Shown: positions 60,243-64,000 of the stretch, one piece after another
Layout: each line of letters starts with the position of its first letter
Numbering within the stretch: the stretch's first letter is position 1
NCBI RefSeq assembly: GCF_001424485.1
Contig: NZ_LMQC01000021.1
Span: 1,249-65,248, forward strand
DNA: 64,000 nt
Source: Modestobacter sp. Leaf380
GTDB lineage: Bacteria > Actinomycetota > Actinomycetes > Mycobacteriales > Geodermatophilaceae
Reading direction: 5' to 3'
Program-made: the position numbers and the translations under genes
Notes under the pieces: model-generated
Told to the model about the DNA's origin: nothing
What the model saw: only the letters and a program-made list of their open reading frames with translations
Database searches by the model: none

Positions 60243-61880
60243 GTGGTGGATCCCCGCCGGTGGACGTTCACCCGGCAGACCCTCGCCGTCCTGGTGCTGC
60301 TGGTCACGGCGGTGCTCGTGGTCGCTCTCGGCGGCTCGGCGGTCGTGCTGCAGCGGCAGGCCGACCAGAACGCCGGGCAGGTCGCCCTGGCCCTGGCCCG
60401 GGCGGTGGCCGAGGACGAGGTCGTCCGGGCCGGTGCCGCCCGCGCCAGTGACGCGCCGGCACCCGCCGACGACGCGGCCCGCGCCGACCTCGTGGACGGA
60501 CCGGTGCAGGCGGCCGCGGAGGCCACCCGGCGGCGCACCGGTGCCTTCTTCGTCGTCGTCACCGACGCGCGGGGGCTGCGCCTGTCCCACCCCGAACCCG
60601 AGCGGCTCGGGCTGCCGGTGAGCAGCGACCCCTCCGTCGCCCTGGCCGGGGGAGAGGTCGTCGAGGAGGGCACCGGCACCCTCGGGGAGGCGGCCCGCGC
60701 CAAGGTGCCGGTCCGGGCCCCGGGGCAGGACCGGGTGGTCGGTGAGGTCAGCGTCGGCGTGCCCGCCGTCGAGGTGGACCGGCTGGCCCGGGACGCGACC
60801 CTGCTGGCGACCGCCACGGCCGTGCTGGCCCTGCTCGGCGGGGTCGCCGGTGCGGTGCTGCTGGCGCGCCGGCTGCGGCGGCTGACCCACGGCGTGGAAC
60901 CCGAGGAGCTGGGCGCCCTGCTGCAGGGCCACGAGGCGGTGCTCCACGGCATCGGGGACGGCGTCGTCGCGGTCGGCCCGGACGGCCGGGTCGTGCTGGC
61001 CAACGAGGAGGCGGTGCGCCTGCTGGGCCGACCCGTCGGCGCCGGGGACACGACCGGGGACTGGCCCGCGGCGCTGCGGCGGCTGGTGGCCGACCCCGAC
61101 CCGGTCGCCTCGCTGACCGTGCTGGGCGACCGGGCCCTGCTGTGCTCCTCCCGACGGGTCCAGCGCGACGGGCGGGCACTGGGGGTGGTCCTGACACTGC
61201 GTGACCGCACGGACGTGGAACTGTTGACCCGCCAGCTCGACGCGGTCGCCGAGGCCGGGACCGTGCTGCGCGCCCAACGACACGAGTTCGCCAACCGGCT
61301 GCACCTGGTCGCCGGCCTGCTGGACGCCGGCGCCGGCGCGGAGGCCGCCGAGTACGTGCACACGTTGCTGGGCACCGGACCGCTCGGCACCGCCGTCGAG
61401 GGACTGGACGCCGTCCGGGACCCCTACCTGCAGGCATTCGTCGCGGCCAAGGCCGCACACGCCCGCGAGGGCGGGGTGCAGCTGCGACTGGGCGGGGTGG
61501 CCGTCCCGGGTCGGCTCACCGACCCGGTCGACGTCACGACGGTGCTGGGCAACCTGGTCGACAACGCGGTCGCCGCCCTGGCGGGCCGCACCGGGGGGGT
61601 GGTCGAGCTGGACCTGGTCCAGGACGGGGACACCCTGGTGCTCGCGGTCGCCGACAACGGACCCGGGGTCCCCGCCGAGCTCGGCGACCGGGTCTTCGAG
61701 TCCGGGGTGACGGGCCGGCCCTCCGGTGAGGGTGGCATCGGGCTCGGTCTGGTCCGCCAGGTGGCCCGGGCGCGGGGCGGTGCGGCGCGACTGGCGTCGG
61801 CCGGTGGCGACGGCGAGCTCGGCGGCGCGGTGTTCGTCGTGGAGCTGCCCGGGGTGCTGGAGAGGGGAGCGGGCCGATGA
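60243..61880 (+). CDS. CitA/DcuS-type sensor histidine kinase
   Basis: 545 aa; GTG 60243 (or 60246). TM1 at residues ~10-32, an extracytoplasmic PAS/Cache sensor (~33-180, FFVVVTDARGLRLSHPEPERLG), TM2 at ~183-205, a cytoplasmic PAS (GVVAVGPDGRVVLANEEAVRLLG), the SPOB-type His box LRAQRHEFANRLHLVAGLL and an HATPase domain (LGNLVDNAVAAL; GIGLGLVRQVA). The RHEFxNxLH box is diagnostic for citrate/C4-dicarboxylate sensors. Coupled to the response regulator. Confidence 0.93.
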   Translation: MVDPRRWTFTRQTLAVLVLLVTAVLVVALGGSAVVLQRQADQNAGQVALALARAVAEDEVVRAGAARASDAPAPADDAARADLVDGPVQAAAEATRRRTGAFFVVVTDARGLRLSHPEPERLGLPVSSDPSVALAGGEVVEEGTGTLGEAARAKVPVRAPGQDRVVGEVSVGVPAVEVDRLARDATLLATATAVLALLGGVAGAVLLARRLRRLTHGVEPEELGALLQGHEAVLHGIGDGVVAVGPDGRVVLANEEAVRLLGRPVGAGDTTGDWPAALRRLVADPDPVASLTVLGDRALLCSSRRVQRDGRALGVVLTLRDRTDVELLTRQLDAVAEAGTVLRAQRHEFANRLHLVAGLLDAGAGAEAAEYVHTLLGTGPLGTAVEGLDAVRDPYLQAFVAAKAAHAREGGVQLRLGGVAVPGRLTDPVDVTTVLGNLVDNAVAALAGRTGGVVELDLVQDGDTLVLAVADNGPGVPAELGDRVFESGVTGRPSGEGGIGLGLVRQVARARGGAARLASAGGDGELGGAVFVVELPGVLERGAGR

Positions 61881-62554
61881 CCGACCTGACGGTGCTGGTG
61901 GTCGACGACGACTTCCGCGTGGCCGAGCTGCACGCGCGGGCGGTGGCCGGGGTGCCCGGCTTCGTCGTCGCCGGGCAGGCCGGGACACGCGCGGCGGCCC
62001 GGGCGGCGGTGACCGCCCGGCGGCAGTCCGGCGCAGCCCCCTACGACCTGGCGCTCGTGGACCTGTACCTGCCCGACGGGTCGGGGCTGGGGCTGCTGCC
62101 CCAGCTGGACTGCGACGCGCTCGTGCTGTCGGCGGCCACCGAGCTGCCCACCTTCCGCGCGGCGCTGCGCGCCGGGGCGCTGGGCTACCTGGTGAAGCCC
62201 TTCCCCGAGCGGGTGCTCCAGTCCCGACTGCGGGCCTACGCCCGGTACCGCCGGGTCGTCGACGACGCCGTCGACCTGGACCAGGAACTCGTGGACGCCG
62301 CGCTGCACGCGCTGCGCGGGGACGGCGGCAGCGTGACGCGATCGGCGTCCAGCGCGACCCGTGACCTGCTGCTGCAGGCGATGCGGACCGCGGGGGAGCC
62401 GCAGTCGGCAGCCGACCTGGCTGCGGTGACCGGGGTGTCCCGGGCGACCGCGCAGCGTCACCTCGCGGCGCTGGACGCCGACGGGCGGCTCGAGCTGGAG
62501 CTGCGGTACGGCAGCACCGGCCGGCCCGAGCAGCGCTACAGCCCGCGCGGCTGA
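61877..62554 (+). CDS. CitB/DcuR-type response regulator
   Basis: 225 aa. Receiver: VLVVDDDFRVAELH acidic pocket, phospho-Asp in LALVDLYLPDGSG, LSAATELPTFRAALRAGALGYLVKPF. The C-terminal HTH (QSAADLAAVTGVSRATAQRHLAALDADGRLELEL) is the CitT/DcuR-like winged helix. ATGA overlap with the kinase. It should activate the divergent CitMHS gene on citrate. The 3' end overlaps the convergent pepP gene by 19 bp. Confidence 0.93.
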   Translation: MTDLTVLVVDDDFRVAELHARAVAGVPGFVVAGQAGTRAAARAAVTARRQSGAAPYDLALVDLYLPDGSGLGLLPQLDCDALVLSAATELPTFRAALRAGALGYLVKPFPERVLQSRLRAYARYRRVVDDAVDLDQELVDAALHALRGDGGSVTRSASSATRDLLLQAMRTAGEPQSAADLAAVTGVSRATAQRHLAALDADGRLELELRYGSTGRPEQRYSPRG

Positions 62555-63996
62555 GTGCCGGCGTCGGCCATCCAGGCGACCAGCTCGTCGCCGTCGGTGG
62601 GCAGGGCGTCCGACAGCACCCGGGCGGCGCCGTCGGTGACCACCAGGTCGTCCTCGATCCGCACCGCCAGCCCGCGCAGCTCGTCGGGCACGGTGCGGTC
62701 GTTGACCTGGAAGTAGAGACCCGGCTCCACCGTCAGCGCGTGGCCGGGCTGCAGGGTGGTGGCCAGGTACTCGGCGCCGTCGACGCGGGCGCAGTCGTGC
62801 ACGTCGAGGCCGAGCAGGTGGCTGGTCGAGTGCAGCGTGTACCGGCGGTGTGCCCCGGCGCCGGGCCGGGCGAGGTCGGGGTGCAGGGCGTCGTCGGCGG
62901 ACCAGGCGGTGACCCCCCAGCGGTGCAGGTGGTCGGCCAGCACCCACTGCGCGGCGGCGTGCGCGGCCAGGAAGGCGTTGCCGGCCCGCACCTCGGCGAT
63001 GCCGGCCAGGTGCGCCTCGCGGACGGCGTCGTAGACCCGCCGCTGCACCGGCGTCCAGCTGCCCGACACCGGCATGGTCCGGGTGACGTCGGCGGTGTAC
63101 AGCGACGTCGTCTCCACGCCCATGTCGGCCAGCAGCAGCTGTCCGGCCACGATGTCGCCGTCGACGGGGGCCCAGTGCAGCGAGGTGCCGTTGGCCCCGG
63201 CCGCGACGATCGAGGAGTAGCCGACGTCGTTGCCCTCGAACCGGGCCCGGCGCCAGAAGGTGCCCTCCAGCCAGCGCTCGCCGCGCCGCCCGTCGCCGGC
63301 GAGCAGTCCCGGCAGCTCGGCGACGACGTCGGCGAACCCGCGGGCGGTGGCCGCGCACGCCTCGGCGAGCCGGTCGACCTCCCAGGCGTCCTTGACCGCG
63401 CGCAGCCGGTCCACGGTCAGCTCCAGCTCCCGGGAGGCGGCCCCGGGCAGCAGGGCGTCGACGTCGGCGTCCACCCCGGCGAGCAGGCGCACCGGGCCCG
63501 GCCGGCCGGCCAGGTCGGCGGCCAGGTCGGTGCGGGGGCGCACGGCGACGGCGAGCCGCCGCGCGGTCGGCTCGGCGCCGGGGACCCCGCCCACCCACAG
63601 CGCGCCCTCGCGGCGGTCGGTGACGTAGGTCAGCGTCCCCGGGCCGGCCGAGGGCGGCAGGAAGACCGTGGCGCCGTCGGCGTCGAGCACCAGCACGGCA
63701 CCCTCGGCCTGGTCGCCGGTCAGCCAGGTGTAGGCGCTGGCCGGCCGGAAACCGAAGACGGTGTCGTTGGCCCGCACCGGCGCCGTCCCGGCGGGGACGA
63801 CGACGGTGCCGGCGCCCAGCGCGGCCAGCAGCCGGGCGCGGTGGTCGGCGGCGGCCTCGGCGGCTCCGTCGACGGCGGGGTGGGCGACGACGGGTTCGGG
63901 GCCCCACCCGTCGGCCAGGGTGGTCTGGACCCAGGGCCCGAAGGGCTGGTCGTGCGGGGCGCGGCGGGTGGCGGCGTCGGCGGGCAGCTCGCTCAT
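62536..63996 (-). CDS. pepP: Xaa-Pro aminopeptidase (aminopeptidase P)
   Basis: 486 aa, complete (ATG 63996). The N-terminal AMP_N domain (RLLAALGAGTVVVPAGTAPVRANDTVFGFRPASAYTWLTG) precedes the pita-bread fold. Five metal ligands are visible: Asp in LLADMGVETTSLYTADVTRT (two), His in TSHLLGLDVHD, Glu in TVEPGLYF, Glu in VRIEDDLVV. It removes N-terminal residues before proline using two Mn ions. Confidence 0.95.
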   Translation of the reverse strand: MSELPADAATRRAPHDQPFGPWVQTTLADGWGPEPVVAHPAVDGAAEAAADHRARLLAALGAGTVVVPAGTAPVRANDTVFGFRPASAYTWLTGDQAEGAVLVLDADGATVFLPPSAGPGTLTYVTDRREGALWVGGVPGAEPTARRLAVAVRPRTDLAADLAGRPGPVRLLAGVDADVDALLPGAASRELELTVDRLRAVKDAWEVDRLAEACAATARGFADVVAELPGLLAGDGRRGERWLEGTFWRRARFEGNDVGYSSIVAAGANGTSLHWAPVDGDIVAGQLLLADMGVETTSLYTADVTRTMPVSGSWTPVQRRVYDAVREAHLAGIAEVRAGNAFLAAHAAAQWVLADHLHRWGVTAWSADDALHPDLARPGAGAHRRYTLHSTSHLLGLDVHDCARVDGAEYLATTLQPGHALTVEPGLYFQVNDRTVPDELRGLAVRIEDDLVVTDGAARVLSDALPTDGDELVAWMADAGTQPRGL

Positions 63997-64000
63997 GGGA

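Overview
The window is high-GC DNA from an actinobacterium. Many genes start with GTG, stop and start codons often overlap (ATGA/GTGA), and the right end carries the actinobacterial block pgsA-like / DUF881 / sbp / DUF881 / gcvH / garA / ftsR / DUF151 / merR / gcvP, which matches the order I know from Mycobacterium tuberculosis Rv1822-Rv1832. Overall gene style suggests Geodermatophilaceae or a close relative, but this is a guess from reading alone.

Left part (1-27.4 kb), mosaic and probably accessory. It opens with a stress-signalling trio (GAF-ANTAR end, RsbW-like kinase, STAS protein). Debris follows: a deleted EAL-domain fragment abutting the last codons of an IS481-type transposase, then a frameshifted double-XRE gene. 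Next is a minus-strand catabolic cluster: LysR regulator, Baeyer-Villiger monooxygenase, aldehyde dehydrogenase, FAH-family hydrolase, FprA-type reductase, flavodoxin and cytochrome P450. The flavodoxin-P450-BVMO combination resembles the known cineole (cindoxin/P450cin) logic and suggests oxidation of a terpenoid or similar cyclic compound. Central-metabolism and transport genes follow (2-hydroxyacid dehydrogenase, TetR, malic enzyme, an MFS carrier with a C-terminal RanBP2-like zinc finger, MmgE/PrpD, APC permease). Then come an ABC transporter with a DesK-type two-component system and a small ORF, an epoxide hydrolase, and a Phd/RelE toxin-antitoxin pair. The part ends at a 3' fragment of a tRNA-Pro with its terminator, which looks like the attachment-site scar of an integrated element lying to the left.

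Middle (27.7-39.1 kb). Two DUF1345 membrane paralogues bracket a cassette of two zinc alcohol dehydrogenases, a PfpI/DJ-1 protein and a small unknown protein. Several genes here are broken (LuxR by a frameshift, a TIGR01777-type epimerase by an in-frame TAG, a TetR remnant). They are followed by VOC, Nei glycosylase, TetR, SnoaL-like and MerR genes.

The most interesting region is 39.1-48.8 kb. An EntS-like MFS exporter, a complete siderophore-type ABC importer (lipoprotein, two FecCD permeases, ATPase) and a RiPP set sit together. The RiPP set is a SagB-like oxidase, a 45-aa precursor with two Thr-His-Ser units, an RRE/ThiF-like partner protein, an S15-type serine hydrolase and a YcaO cyclodehydratase. 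Three Zur/Fur-like boxes lie at the exporter, importer and precursor promoters. I infer a metal-regulated azole RiPP that may act as a metallophore.

Right part (48.8-64 kb), conserved housekeeping: phospholipid synthase, DUF881/sbp membrane proteins, glycine cleavage H and P proteins, GarA, the division regulator FtsR, a DUF151 nuclease and a MerR regulator. A universal stress protein, a CitMHS carrier with a divergent CitA/CitB-type two-component system, and an aminopeptidase P complete the window.
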